Positions 25,220 to 34,199 of a stretch of 64,000 bases of DNA are shown here, piece by piece. The notes under the pieces are model-generated. The model did no database searches. It was given only the letters and a program-made list of their open reading frames with translations, and had not been told where the DNA came from. Numbering within the stretch: position 1 is the first letter of the stretch; every line of letters begins with the position of its first letter. Source of the DNA: Kitasatospora phosalacinea (GTDB lineage: Bacteria > Actinomycetota > Actinomycetes > Streptomycetales > Streptomycetaceae); the NCBI RefSeq assembly GCF_000716545.1, contig NZ_JNWZ01000054.1:1-64000 (forward strand). The letters are read 5' to 3'. The position numbers were made by a program, and so were the translations under genes.

Positions 25220-27541
25220 TCAGGCCAGGACGGTGGCGTCCTCCGGCAGGATCGGCAGCCGCCCGACCGGCAGCCCGGTGGCGGCCCGGACGGCGGCCGC
25301 GACCGCGGCGGGGGCGACCACGGCGGGCACCGCGCTGACCGCCTTGGCGCCGAACGGGGCGACCACGTCGCGCTCCTCCAGCAGGGCGGCGATCCGGACG
25401 TCGGGGGTGTCCAGCGCGGTGGGCAGCCGGTAGCCGGTGAGCGAGGCGTTGACGGGCACGCCGCCCTCGGTGCGCAGGTTCTCCAGCAGGGCGAGGCCGA
25501 CGCCCTGGGCGACGGCGCCCTCGATCCGGTCCTCGATCTGCCGGGGGTTGAGCGCCCGGCCGACGTCCTGGGCCACGGTGACGTCGACGACCCGGACGGC
25601 GCCGAGTTCGATGTCGACGTCGACGACGGCCCGCATCGCGCAGAACGCGATGGAGACGAACGCGTCACCCTGCCCGGTCTCGGGGTCGAGCGGCTCGGTG
25701 GGGTGCGGCCGGCACTGGGCGGTGGCCCAGAGCTCGCGGCCCTCCAGCGCCTCGCTGACCGGCATCCCGAGCACGCCGTCGTAGCTGGTGATCTTCCCGT
25801 CGTTGATGGTGAGCAGTTCGACGGACATGCCGAAGTCGGCGGCGATCGGCTGCAGCATCTGGTGGCGGACCATCAGCGCGGCCCGCTCGACGGCGCCGCC
25901 GGAGACCCAGGTGTGCCGGCCGCGGGCGGACGGGCCGGCCGCGGACTGGTCGGAGTCGACGGGCGCGATGTACACCTCGCTGACGCCGAGCACCGACTGC
26001 ACGATCTGCCGGGCGAGGGTGGCGAAGCCCTGCCCGGAGTCGACGGCCGCGCAGATCACGGTGGCGTGGTCGCCGGAGACCCGGACGGTCGCGGTGGAGA
26101 CCTCGTCCTCGCCCTCGGCGCCGAGCATGTGCACCATGCCCACCGCGTAGCCGATGCCGCGCCGCACCGCGGCGGGGTCGCCCGCGCCGCCGGGGCCGCC
26201 GGGCAGCAGCCAGTCGGCCTCCGGGTCGTCCAGCGGGAGGGCGGGCAGCGGGGCCCCGTCGAGCGCGTCGAGCAGCGCGGCGACGGGGGCGGGGCAGGTG
26301 ACGGCCTGTCCGGTGGGCAGCGGGTCGCCGGTGGCCATGGCGTTGCGGCGGCGGATCTCCACCGGGTCGACGCCGAGCTGCCGGGCGATCTGGTCGAGCT
26401 GCGACTCGTACGCGAAGCAGGTCTGCAGGGCGCCCTCGCCGCGCATCCGGCCGGCCGGCGGGTTGTTGGTGCGCACCGCCCAGGCGTCGACGAACACGTT
26501 GGGGCAGGTGTAGGGGCCGACCGAGAAGGCGACGGCGGAGGCCAGCGCCTCGGCGGAGACGTCGGCGTAGGCGCCGCCGTCGAGCAGGATCTGCGCCTCG
26601 ACCTTGACCAGCCGGCCCTCGGCGTCGGCGTGGTGGCGGTAGCGCAGCAGGGCGGGGTGCCGGGTGGTGTGGGCCTGGAAGGACTCGGCGCGGGTGAGCG
26701 TCATCTTGACCGGCCGGCCGGTGCGCAGCGCGAGCAGCGCCAGGGTGACCTGGAAGGAGAGGTCCTCCCGGTCGCTGCTGGCGCCGGGGACGCCGGTGAC
26801 GACCAGGCGGACCCGGTCGGGGTCGATGCCCAGGCAGGCGGCGGTGCGGTCGCGGTCGCCGTGCGGGTCGGTGGAGGACAGGTGCAGTTCGACGCCGCCG
26901 TCGGGGCGGGGCACGGCGAGTCCGGCCTCGGCGCCGATCGGGGCCGGGTCCTGCCGGCCGACCTGGTAGAGGCCCTCGACGACGATCTCGCCGACCGCGT
27001 CCGGGTCTCCGGTGCGCAGCGGCAGGTGGCGCAGCAGGTTGCCGTCGGGGTGCAGCGGGGGGGCGTGGAAGGCGGCCTCGGGGTCGGTGACGGGCTCCAG
27101 CACCTCGTACTCGACCAGGATCGAGGCGGCGGCCAGCCGGGCGGTGTCGGGGTGGTCGGCGGCGACGGCGGCGACGGGCTCGCCGTGGTGGCGCACGACG
27201 CCGGCGGCGAGCACCGGGCGGTCGGCGGTGACCGTGCCGGCGGGGGCGCCGTCGGGGGTGCCGTCGGGGCCCGGGGGCAGGTCGGCGGCGGTGACCACGG
27301 CGTGCACGCCGGGGATGGCGAGGGCGGGGGCGGTGTTCACCGAGACGATCCGGGCGTGCGGGTGCGGGGAGCGCAGCACGGCGCCCCACAGCAGTCCTTC
27401 GGCCCACAGGTCGGCGGCGTAGGGGTAGATGCCCAGCGCCTTGGGGAGGGCGTCGGTGCGCAGCGGGGAGGTGCCGAGGCCGGTGGTGCCGGTCTCGTGG
27501 TCCGCGGGGGCGGCCGCCGGGAGCTCGGTGGCGGAGGTCAT
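25220..27541 (-). CDS. Molybdopterin-binding subunit of a xanthine dehydrogenase-type hydroxylase
   Basis: A 773-residue large subunit. The N-terminal a/b hammerhead domain (LWGAVLRSPHPHARIV) and Mo-cofactor domains (TNNPPAGRMRGEGALQT, SGQGFATLARQIVQSVLG, DVGRALNPRQIEDRIEGAVAQGVGLALLE) are recognisable. It is last in an FAD - 2Fe-2S - Mo operon, overlapping the 2Fe-2S gene by four bases. Two features are odd. The usual GGFGGKE-type loop reads PGASSDREDLSF, and the GVGE motif carrying the catalytic Glu reads AVSA (in FGAKAVSAVPA). The substrate may therefore not be a purine. Maturation factors are not in the window. Confidence 0.85.
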   Translation of the reverse strand: MTSATELPAAAPADHETGTTGLGTSPLRTDALPKALGIYPYAADLWAEGLLWGAVLRSPHPHARIVSVNTAPALAIPGVHAVVTAADLPPGPDGTPDGAPAGTVTADRPVLAAGVVRHHGEPVAAVAADHPDTARLAAASILVEYEVLEPVTDPEAAFHAPPLHPDGNLLRHLPLRTGDPDAVGEIVVEGLYQVGRQDPAPIGAEAGLAVPRPDGGVELHLSSTDPHGDRDRTAACLGIDPDRVRLVVTGVPGASSDREDLSFQVTLALLALRTGRPVKMTLTRAESFQAHTTRHPALLRYRHHADAEGRLVKVEAQILLDGGAYADVSAEALASAVAFSVGPYTCPNVFVDAWAVRTNNPPAGRMRGEGALQTCFAYESQLDQIARQLGVDPVEIRRRNAMATGDPLPTGQAVTCPAPVAALLDALDGAPLPALPLDDPEADWLLPGGPGGAGDPAAVRRGIGYAVGMVHMLGAEGEDEVSTATVRVSGDHATVICAAVDSGQGFATLARQIVQSVLGVSEVYIAPVDSDQSAAGPSARGRHTWVSGGAVERAALMVRHQMLQPIAADFGMSVELLTINDGKITSYDGVLGMPVSEALEGRELWATAQCRPHPTEPLDPETGQGDAFVSIAFCAMRAVVDVDIELGAVRVVDVTVAQDVGRALNPRQIEDRIEGAVAQGVGLALLENLRTEGGVPVNASLTGYRLPTALDTPDVRIAALLEERDVVAPFGAKAVSAVPAVVAPAAVAAAVRAATGLPVGRLPILPEDATVLA

Positions 27542-28506
27542 GCGTTCTCGTCCTCGGGGAGGCGGATGCCGTGGGCGGGGGTGGCGTCGTAGCCGGGGTA
27601 CTGGGCGCCGTAGCCGTCGGTGGCGTAGACGGTGCCGTCGTAGGCGCCCGCGTCCTGGTAGGTGGCGGTGCCGAACGGGTCGGTGCCCGCGGGGGCGGTG
27701 CCGAACGGGTCGGTGCCCGCGGGGCCGTGCTGCCAGTCGGCCGGGACGGCGGTGCCGTGCGGCGGGGTGGGCGGGTAGGCGTAGCCGCCGGCCCGCGGGG
27801 TCTCGCCCTGCGGCTGGGCGGGGATCAGCTGGTCGGCCTCGTGCCAGAGTTCGGAGTCGGCGTACAGCGGGAGCTCGCCGCCCTGGTCGGGCTGCGGCGG
27901 GGGCGCGGCGGCCGGGGCCGGCTGTTCGGCGGCCGGGCCCGCGGCGGCGGCCTGTTCGGCGGCGTCGAGTTCGGCTTCCAGGGCGGCTTCGCGGGCGTCG
28001 GCGACGGCCTGGACGGCGGCGAGCGCGCCCCGGTACCCGGTGCAGCGGCACAGGTTGCCGCACAGCGCCTGGCGGGCCTCGACCTCGCCGGGCCGGTGGT
28101 TGCGCTGCAGCAGGTCGTGCACGGCCATGGCGAGGCCGGGGGTGCAGTAGCCGCACTGGACGGCGCCGGAGTCGGCCAGCGCCTGCTGGACGTCGCTGGC
28201 GCCGCCCGCGCCGGACAGGCCCTCGACGGTGCCGATCTCGCTGTCGGCGGCGAGCGCGGCGGGCACCAGGCAGCCGTTGACCAGCTGCCCGTCGACCTGG
28301 ACCGAGCAGGCCCCGCACTCGCCCTGTTCGCAGCCGTCCTTGGCGCCGGCCAGGCCGAGCCGCTCGCGCAGCACGTACAGCAGGCTCTCGCCGATCCAGG
28401 CGTCGGTGACGGGCCGTTCGACGCCGTTGACGCGCAGCGTGTACGAGGCGGTGGGGCGCACGTCGCCGGTGAGCGCCCCGGGGTGGTTCAGCAGTTCGTC
28501 CGTCAC
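27538..28506 (-). CDS. 2Fe-2S subunit of the molybdenum hydroxylase, with an unusual C-terminal tail
   Basis: A 322-residue protein, twice the usual 160. The N-terminal plant-type ferredoxin domain has Cys 59, 64, 67 and 79 (DGCEQGECGACSVQV). The second [2Fe-2S] domain has C118-x2-C121 (CGYC) and C153-x-C155 (LCRC). The remaining 150 residues are Ala/Pro/Gly/Tyr-rich and predicted disordered, containing a doubled AGTDPFGTA unit. The enzyme's electrons pass through these clusters to FAD. GTG 28506 overlaps the FAD gene's stop by four bases. A tail of this kind is not part of the known enzyme core. Confidence 0.88.
   Translation of the reverse strand: MTDELLNHPGALTGDVRPTASYTLRVNGVERPVTDAWIGESLLYVLRERLGLAGAKDGCEQGECGACSVQVDGQLVNGCLVPAALAADSEIGTVEGLSGAGGASDVQQALADSGAVQCGYCTPGLAMAVHDLLQRNHRPGEVEARQALCGNLCRCTGYRGALAAVQAVADAREAALEAELDAAEQAAAAGPAAEQPAPAAAPPPQPDQGGELPLYADSELWHEADQLIPAQPQGETPRAGGYAYPPTPPHGTAVPADWQHGPAGTDPFGTAPAGTDPFGTATYQDAGAYDGTVYATDGYGAQYPGYDATPAHGIRLPEDENA
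27666..27724. repeat. 30-bp tandem duplication in the 2Fe-2S subunit tail
   Basis: Two head-to-tail copies of a 30-base unit starting CGGTGCCGAACGG (27666 and 27696), the second one base short of a full match at its end. It encodes AGTDPFGTA twice and keeps the frame. Confidence 0.85.
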
Positions 28507-29399
28507 TTGAGCGCCCTTCCCAGTGCCCGGCGGGCCAGCACCGCCACGGTACGCCGCAGGCGGGCCGCGTCCGCGCCCGCCCCCTCTCCGTGTGCCCCGC
28601 CCTCGGGGACGCACGCCCCGGCCACGTACTCGCCGAAGGCGACGAGCGCGGCGGGGTCGATCAGCACCGCGCCCTCGGCGCCGCGGGCGTCCCAGTCGAT
28701 GCAGCCGGCCACCCAGCTCTCGGCCTCCAGCGGCCGCAGCGGGACGGGGGCGACGGCGCCGACGGCGCAGCGCACGCCGCGCCGGGCGGGGTCGAGGACG
28801 AGGGCGACGGAGGCGGCGGCGCGGGCCGGGCCGCTGCGGCCGCTGGACTTCAGGAACACCTGGGGGGCGTGCAGCAGCGGGACCCGCACCCAGGTGAGCA
28901 GTTCGCCGGGGCGCAGCGGGTCGAGGCCGGTGAGCAGGTGGCTGACCGGTACGTCGCGGACGGCGCCGGCCCGGGCGAGGGTGGCGGTGGCCTCCAGGGC
29001 GGCGAGCACCGGGAGGGTGTCGCCGGCCGGGGCCGCGGTGGCGATGTTGCCGCCGAGGGTGCCGACGTTGCGCACCTGCGGGGGGCCCGCGGTGCGGGCG
29101 GCGTCGGCGAGGGCGGGGATGAGCGCGGCGAAGTCGGGGCGGTCCATCCGGGCGTGGGTGAGCCCGGCCCCGAGGACGGCGGTGCCGCCGTCCTCGTAGC
29201 GCCAGCCGCGCAGTTCGGTGATCCGGCCGAGTCCGATCAGTGCGGCGGGCCGCAGCCGCCCCGCGTTGACGGCCTCCATCAGGTCGGTGGCACCCGCCAC
29301 CGGTACCGCCCCCGGGGTGGCGGCGAGCGCTTCGACGGCCTCGTCGACCGAGGCCGGCAACATGATCGTCCGGTTCACCAGGTTCCCACCGTGCTCCAT
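28503..29399 (-). CDS. FAD-binding subunit of the molybdenum hydroxylase
   Basis: A 298-residue CoxM/XdhB-type flavoprotein subunit. The FAD-binding PCMH fold is seen as VPVAGATDLMEAVNAGRLRPAALIGL (an unusual form of the AGGT-type loop) and RNVGTLGGNIATAAPAGDTLPVLAAL. It is first in a three-gene operon whose genes overlap by GTGA/ATGA. ATG 29399 is annotated; GTG 29378 is an alternative that removes seven residues and has GGTGGGA upstream. The operon promoter should lie in 29400-29636. Confidence 0.87.
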   Translation of the reverse strand: MEHGGNLVNRTIMLPASVDEAVEALAATPGAVPVAGATDLMEAVNAGRLRPAALIGLGRITELRGWRYEDGGTAVLGAGLTHARMDRPDFAALIPALADAARTAGPPQVRNVGTLGGNIATAAPAGDTLPVLAALEATATLARAGAVRDVPVSHLLTGLDPLRPGELLTWVRVPLLHAPQVFLKSSGRSGPARAAASVALVLDPARRGVRCAVGAVAPVPLRPLEAESWVAGCIDWDARGAEGAVLIDPAALVAFGEYVAGACVPEGGAHGEGAGADAARLRRTVAVLARRALGRALK

Positions 29400-29636
29400 T
29401 TGCAGTGCGGCCTGCCGCCCGTAGGGTACGGGCGATCGGTGCGGGTTGGGCAACTCTGGCACACAAAGACCGCTGATCACTTCCCGGGTCACGGACAGGT
29501 CCGAACAACTCGGGACAACTCCGGACGCGGCCGCGATCGGCGCGTGTCCGAGGTGATCGGTTGTTCACCTGGTCACGACGATCGGGCCGCGCCCGGAGTT
29601 CCCCCTCCCTGACTCTCCGTCACCGGCTCCGCGGGC

Positions 29637-31274
29637 TCACGGGGCGGTGCCCGCACCGGACGGTCCGGGCGGACCGGCCAGCGGGCGGCCGACGATGCCG
29701 GGCTTGCGCTGCCAGGGGCGCGGGCCCTCCGGGCGGCGGTACTCGATGCCGAGCGCGTCCAGGCGCGGGTAGTGGCCGGCCATCCGGCGCTCGAAGCCCG
29801 CCCAGTCGCGGGCGGCCGGGTCGCGGGGCAGGTCGGACCAGGCGACCTCGGCGAACGCGGCCAGCCGCGGGAAGGCCTTGTAGTCGACGTCCCGGCCGTC
29901 GTTCATGAACTCGGTCCAGATGTTCGCCTGGGCACCGATGACGTGCGCGGCGGCGGCCTCGTCGAGCTGCGGCGGGACGGGCTCGAAGCGGTAGACGTCC
30001 TCCAGCGTGCGCACCCAGCCGACCGGGACCGGCTCGTCCTCGCCGTCGGCCTGCCGGTGGTCGAGGTACACGTGCTGCTCGGGGCACATCACCACGTCGT
30101 GCCCGGCGTTCGCGGCGACGATCCCGCCCTCGTACCCGCGCCACGACGACACCGCCGCGCCGGGGGCGAGCCCGCCCTCCAGGATCTCGTCCCAGCCGAT
30201 CAGCCGGCGGCCGCGCTCGGCCAGCCAGCGGTCGAAGTGCCGGATGACGTGGCTCTGCAGCTCGAACTCGTCCTTCAGGCCGAGTTCGGCGATCCGGGCC
30301 TGCGCGGCGGGACTGGCCTTCCACTGGTCCTTGGGGCACTCGTCGCCGCCGAGGTGCACGAAGGTGGAGGGGAAGATCTCCAGCACCTCCTCCAGCACGT
30401 TCTCGTAGAAGCGCAGGGTGGCCTCGGAGGGGTTCAGGATGTTCTCGCTGACGCCCCAGTCGGTCCAGGTGCCGAGCGCGGCGGTGTCGACCACGTCGGT
30501 GTTGCCGAGCTCGGGGTAGGCGGCGATGGCGGCCTGGTTGTGGCCGGGCAGGTCGACCTCGGGGACGACGGTGACGTGCCGGGCGGCCGCGTAGGCCACG
30601 ATCTCGCGCAGGTCGTCCTGGGTGTAGTAGCCGCCGTGCGGCTGGTCGTCACGCCGGCCGCCGGCCCGGTAGCCGACCATCGAGCGCTCGCGCCAGGCGC
30701 CCGCCCCGGTGAGCTCGGGGTAGCGCCGGATCTCGATCCGCCAGCCCTGGTCGTCGGTCAGGTGGAGGTGCAGCACGTTGAGCTTGTGCGCGGCGAGCTG
30801 GTCGATGAAGCGCAGCACCCCGGCCTTGGGCATGAAGTGCCGGGAGACGTCCAGCAGGGCGCCGCGCCAGCCGAACCGGGGCGCGTCGCGGACCTCGACC
30901 GCGGGCACCGTCCAGCTCGCGCCGGGCAGCGGGGCGCTGCGGTACGCGGCGGGGCCGAGCAGTTGGCGCAGGGTCTGCCCGGCGTGCGCCAGGCCCGCGG
31001 GGCCGCCACCGGTGAGCCGGACGCCGTCGGCGCCGGCGCTCAGCCGGTACTCCTCGGCGGCGAGCTCCGGGTCGAGCTCCAGCACCAGGTCGCCGTCCCG
31101 GCCGGCCGGGGCCGGGTCGAGGTCGAATCCGGTGGCGGCGGAGAGTTCGGCGCGCAGCCGGCGGGCGGCGGCCTCGGTGCCGGGGGCGGCGGCGATCCGG
31201 GTGCCGGCGTGCAGGACGAAGGGCGGGGCACCGGCGCCGGTCTGGACGTGCAACGGGGCGGGGATGAGGTCCAT
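29637..31274 (-). CDS. GH20 beta-N-acetylhexosaminidase
   Basis: A 545-residue family 20 glycosidase that releases GlcNAc (or GalNAc) from the non-reducing ends of chitin or wall-derived oligosaccharides. Residues about 1-130 form the GH20b domain. The catalytic barrel has FGWRGALLDVSRHFMP, NVLHLHLTDDQGWRIE, VVPEVDLPGH and the Asp-Glu pair D311-E312 (HLGGDECPKD) that supports substrate-assisted catalysis. No signal peptide is seen, so it probably acts in the cytoplasm. ATG 31274 has AGGA eight bases upstream. A DasR site directly in front predicts repression when GlcNAc-6-phosphate is low. Confidence 0.93.
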   Translation of the reverse strand: MDLIPAPLHVQTGAGAPPFVLHAGTRIAAAPGTEAAARRLRAELSAATGFDLDPAPAGRDGDLVLELDPELAAEEYRLSAGADGVRLTGGGPAGLAHAGQTLRQLLGPAAYRSAPLPGASWTVPAVEVRDAPRFGWRGALLDVSRHFMPKAGVLRFIDQLAAHKLNVLHLHLTDDQGWRIEIRRYPELTGAGAWRERSMVGYRAGGRRDDQPHGGYYTQDDLREIVAYAAARHVTVVPEVDLPGHNQAAIAAYPELGNTDVVDTAALGTWTDWGVSENILNPSEATLRFYENVLEEVLEIFPSTFVHLGGDECPKDQWKASPAAQARIAELGLKDEFELQSHVIRHFDRWLAERGRRLIGWDEILEGGLAPGAAVSSWRGYEGGIVAANAGHDVVMCPEQHVYLDHRQADGEDEPVPVGWVRTLEDVYRFEPVPPQLDEAAAAHVIGAQANIWTEFMNDGRDVDYKAFPRLAAFAEVAWSDLPRDPAARDWAGFERRMAGHYPRLDALGIEYRRPEGPRPWQRKPGIVGRPLAGPPGPSGAGTAP

Positions 31275-31302
31275 GCGCCCCATCCTGCCCCGGGCCACCC
31301 CT

Positions 31303-31318
31303 ATTGGCATAGACCAGT
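31303..31318. promoter_or_regulatory. DasR-responsive element (dre) before the GH20 gene
   Basis: On the minus strand the site reads ACTGGTCTATGCCAAT. It matches the DasR consensus (A-C/G-TGGTCTAGACCA-C/G-T) perfectly in the left half and loosely in the right. It lies 29-44 bases before the hexosaminidase start, where DasR (a GntR regulator of aminosugar use) usually blocks transcription. Confidence 0.85.
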
Positions 31319-31346
31319 TGAGGGGTATCTGCGCAGGTGACCGCGG

Positions 31347-31622
31347 TCAGTCCTTCTTGTCGTCCCCGCCGGGGTTGTTCAGCCCGTCGAAGATCTCCTT
31401 GCACATCGGACAGACCGGGTACTTCTTCGGGTCGCGCCCGGGCACCCAGACCTTGCCGCACAGCGCCACCACGGGGGACCCGGAGAGCGCGCTCTCCATG
31501 ATCTTGTCCTTCTGGACGTAGTGGGCGAAGCGCTCGTGGTCGCCGTCCCCGTGCGAAGTCTGCGGGACGGGCTCGACCAGGGTGCCGGTGCCGAGACCGC
31601 GCTCGGGCTCAAGAGTGCTCAT
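31347..31622 (-). CDS. DUF3039 protein, possible zinc-binding
   Basis: A 91-residue actinobacterial protein of the DUF3039 family, function unknown. Conserved features are GDHERFAHYVQKDKIMESALSGSPVVALCGKVWVPGRDP and CPMCKEIFDGL; the three Cys (LCG and CPMC) could bind a metal. ATG 31622 begins the STLEPERGLGTGTL region; no strong ribosome binding site is seen. It sits 60 bases downstream of the YqgE/AlgH gene on the same strand and may be co-transcribed. Confidence 0.88.
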   Translation of the reverse strand: MSTLEPERGLGTGTLVEPVPQTSHGDGDHERFAHYVQKDKIMESALSGSPVVALCGKVWVPGRDPKKYPVCPMCKEIFDGLNNPGGDDKKD

Positions 31623-31682
31623 GGGGGCCAAGTCTATGGGGGCCGCCCGGGACCGGGCCACTACAGGAGGAGACCCGGCGGC

Positions 31683-32261
31683 TCAGTTCAGCAGCGGGTC
31701 GTCGGGGTAGGTGGCGAGCATCGCCAGCGGGCCGCGCTGGCGGCGCAGCACCTCCCGCCAGAGCCGGTCCGGCTCGGTGCAGGAGAGGTCCCCCGCCTCG
31801 CAGTCGACCAGGTGCCAGGCGCCCTCGGCGATCTCGTCCTCCAACTGGCCGGGCGACCAGCCCGAGTAGCCGGCGAACACCCGCATCCCGCCGAGCACCC
31901 CGGCCAGCACCTCGGGCGGCGCCTCCAGGTCGACCAACCCGATCGCGCCGTGCACCCGCCGCCAGCCGAGCGGCGCGGCGCTGTGGTCCTCGCCGGGGAC
32001 GACCGCGACGGCCAGCGCGGAGTCCAGCGCCACCGGGCCGCCCTGGAAGAGCACCGCCGGGTCGCCGGCCAGCGGCGCCCAGCCGTCCAGCACCGCCGCG
32101 ACGTCCACCGGGGTGGGGCGGTTGAGGACCACCCCGAGCGCGCCCTGGGCGTCGTGGTCGAGCAGCAGGACCACCGACCTGGCGAAGTTCGGGTCGGTCA
32201 GCACGGGCGTCGCCACGAGCAGTCGCCCGGTGAGCGAGGGGGCCGCTTCCATGTCTGACAT
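31683..32261 (-). CDS. YqgE/AlgH family protein
   Basis: A 192-residue member of the YqgE/AlgH (UPF0301) family. Motifs seen are GRLLVATPVLTDPNFARSVVLLLDHD, GALGVVLNRP, FQGGPV and GYSGWSPGQLEDEI. The family's biochemical role is not settled; in Pseudomonas, AlgH has been tied to alginate regulation. Here it is probably cytoplasmic. Three in-frame ATGs cluster at the start (32264, 32261, 32252); 32261 gives the best distance to GGGG. Confidence 0.9.
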   Translation of the reverse strand: MSDMEAAPSLTGRLLVATPVLTDPNFARSVVLLLDHDAQGALGVVLNRPTPVDVAAVLDGWAPLAGDPAVLFQGGPVALDSALAVAVVPGEDHSAAPLGWRRVHGAIGLVDLEAPPEVLAGVLGGMRVFAGYSGWSPGQLEDEIAEGAWHLVDCEAGDLSCTEPDRLWREVLRRQRGPLAMLATYPDDPLLN

Positions 32262-32478
32262 CATGCCCCGTACCGGCCTTCCCGGGACACCCGGCGGCTG
32301 TGGCCGGGAGCCACCCGTCCGGCCCAGTGGCACTGCCGTCGAACCGGCCTTACAGCATGATCACCATTAGGGCACACCGCAACCAATCGTCCACCCCCTA
32401 CCATCTAGTGGTGGCGAAGGGCCCTTCCCCCAACTCCGCAGCCGAAAACCTCCCCTGCGCACCCGGATTGCGAGAACG

Positions 32479-33834
32479 ATGACCGACGACGTCCTGCTGG
32501 TCCACGGCGGAAACCCGCTCGAAGGCGAGATCCAGATCCGCGGCGCCAAGAACCTGGTCCCCAAGGCCATGGTCGCCGCACTGCTCGGCCAGGGCCCCAG
32601 CAGACTGCGCAACGTGCCGGACATCCGGGACGTCAAGGTCGTCCGCGGCCTGCTGCAGCTGCACGGGGTGACCGTCCGCACCGGTGACGAGGACGGTGAG
32701 CTGATCCTCGACCCGTCGCACGTGGAGTCCGCCAACGTCGCGGACATCGACGCGCACGCCGGCTCCTCGCGGATCCCGATCCTCTTCTGCGGCCCGCTGC
32801 TGCACCGGCTCGGCCACGCGTTCATCCCGGGCCTGGGCGGCTGCGACATCGGCGGCCGGCCGGTCGACTTCCACTTCGAGGTGCTGCGCCAGTTCGGCGC
32901 GACCATCGAGAAGCACCCGCAGGGCACCTACCTGGTCGCCGCCCAGCGGCTGCGCGGCACCAAGATCGAGCTGCCGTACCCGTCGGTCGGCGCGACCGAG
33001 CAGGTGCTGCTGACCGCGGTGCTCGCCGAGGGCGTCACCGAGCTGCGCAACGCCGCGATCGAGCCGGAGATCGTCGACCTGATCTGCGTGCTGCAGAAGA
33101 TGGGCGCGATCATCTCGCTGGGCACCGACCGCACCATCCTGATCACCGGCGTGGACGAGCTCGACGGCTACACCCACCGGGCCCTGCCGGACCGCCTGGA
33201 GGCGGCCTCCTGGGCGTGCGCGGCGCTGGCCACCAAGGGCGACATCTACGTCCGGGGCGCCGAGCAGATCCCGATGATGACCTTCCTGAACACCTTCCGG
33301 AAGGTCGGCGGCGCCTACGAGATCGACGACGCGGGCATCCGGTTCTGGCACCCGGGCGGCGAGCTCAAGGCCATCGCCCTGGAGACCGACGTGCACCCGG
33401 GCTTCCAGACCGACTGGCAGCAGCCGCTGGTGGTGGCGCTGACCCAGGCCGCCGGCCTGTCCATCGTGCACGAGACGGTGTACGAGTCGCGGCTGGGCTT
33501 CACCGGGGCGCTCAACCAGATGGGCGCGCACATCCAGCTCTACAGCGAGTGCCTGGGCGGCACCCCGTGCCGGTTCGGGGCGCGCAACTTCAAGCACTCC
33601 GCGGTGGTCTCCGGCCCGTCCAAGCTGATGGGCGGCGAGCTGGTCATCCCCGACCTGCGCGGCGGCTTCTCGTACCTGATCGCGGCGCTGGCGGCCGAGG
33701 GCACCTCCACGGTGCACGGCATCGACCTGATCAACCGCGGCTACGAGAACTTCATGGACAAGCTGCGCGACCTGGGCGCGCACATCGAGCTGCCGTCGGC
33801 GACCGAGGTGGCCGAGGTCCTGCTGACCGCCTGA
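32479..33834 (+). CDS. murA: UDP-N-acetylglucosamine 1-carboxyvinyltransferase
   Basis: A 451-residue MurA, catalysing the first committed step of peptidoglycan synthesis: transfer of enolpyruvate from PEP to UDP-GlcNAc in the cytoplasm. K24 (RGAKN), the active-site loop GLGGCDIGGRPVD with the fosfomycin-target C122, and the repeated inverse a/b barrel are visible. It has an actinobacterial-style extension relative to E. coli MurA (419 residues). ATG 32479 follows a short untranslated region. It is monocistronic: a strong hairpin follows at 33861 and HU converges on it. A Cys rather than Asp in the loop suggests fosfomycin sensitivity. Confidence 0.95.
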   Translation: MTDDVLLVHGGNPLEGEIQIRGAKNLVPKAMVAALLGQGPSRLRNVPDIRDVKVVRGLLQLHGVTVRTGDEDGELILDPSHVESANVADIDAHAGSSRIPILFCGPLLHRLGHAFIPGLGGCDIGGRPVDFHFEVLRQFGATIEKHPQGTYLVAAQRLRGTKIELPYPSVGATEQVLLTAVLAEGVTELRNAAIEPEIVDLICVLQKMGAIISLGTDRTILITGVDELDGYTHRALPDRLEAASWACAALATKGDIYVRGAEQIPMMTFLNTFRKVGGAYEIDDAGIRFWHPGGELKAIALETDVHPGFQTDWQQPLVVALTQAAGLSIVHETVYESRLGFTGALNQMGAHIQLYSECLGGTPCRFGARNFKHSAVVSGPSKLMGGELVIPDLRGGFSYLIAALAAEGTSTVHGIDLINRGYENFMDKLRDLGAHIELPSATEVAEVLLTA

Positions 33835-33860
33835 GCGCGGCGCGCGGGAAAGCGGAAAAG

Positions 33861-33898
33861 CCGGTGGCCGGCCTCCCCGAGGGGAGGCCGGCCACCGG
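33861..33898. terminator. Bidirectional terminator between murA and hup
   Basis: Perfect 18-base arms (33861-33878 and 33881-33898) with a minimal GA loop lie between the convergent stops of murA (33834) and hup (33918). GC-rich throughout and without a T tract, as is typical of Streptomyces. Confidence 0.9.
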
Positions 33899-33917
33899 TG
33901 CGTTCAGCTGCGGGGGG

Positions 33918-34199
33918 TCACTTGCCCTTCGCGGCTTCCTTCAGCTTCGAGCCGGCGCTCACCTTGACGCTGTAGCCCTCGGCGATCTGGATCGGCTCGC
34001 CGGTCTGCGGGTTGCGGGCGGTGCGGGCCGCGCGCAGGGTGCGCTCGAAGGTCAGGAAACCGGGGATGGTGACCTTCTCGTCGCCCTTGGCGACGACCTC
34101 GCCGGTGATCTCGGCGAAGGCGGCCAGCACGGCGTCGGCGTCCTTGCGGGTCACCTCGGCACGCTCGGCCAGCGCGGCCACCAGCTCACTGCGGTTCAT
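33918..34199 (-). CDS. hup: HU-type nucleoid protein
   Basis: A 93-residue histone-like HU protein that binds and bends DNA as a dimer. Family motifs are MNRSELVAALAERAEVTRKDAD, EKVTIPGFLTFE and the DNA-binding arm RTARNPQTGEPIQIA. It ends KEAAKGK, so it is the short HupA type and not the lysine-rich HupS type of Streptomyces. ATG 34199 has AGGAG five bases upstream. Confidence 0.95.
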   Translation of the reverse strand: MNRSELVAALAERAEVTRKDADAVLAAFAEITGEVVAKGDEKVTIPGFLTFERTLRAARTARNPQTGEPIQIAEGYSVKVSAGSKLKEAAKGK

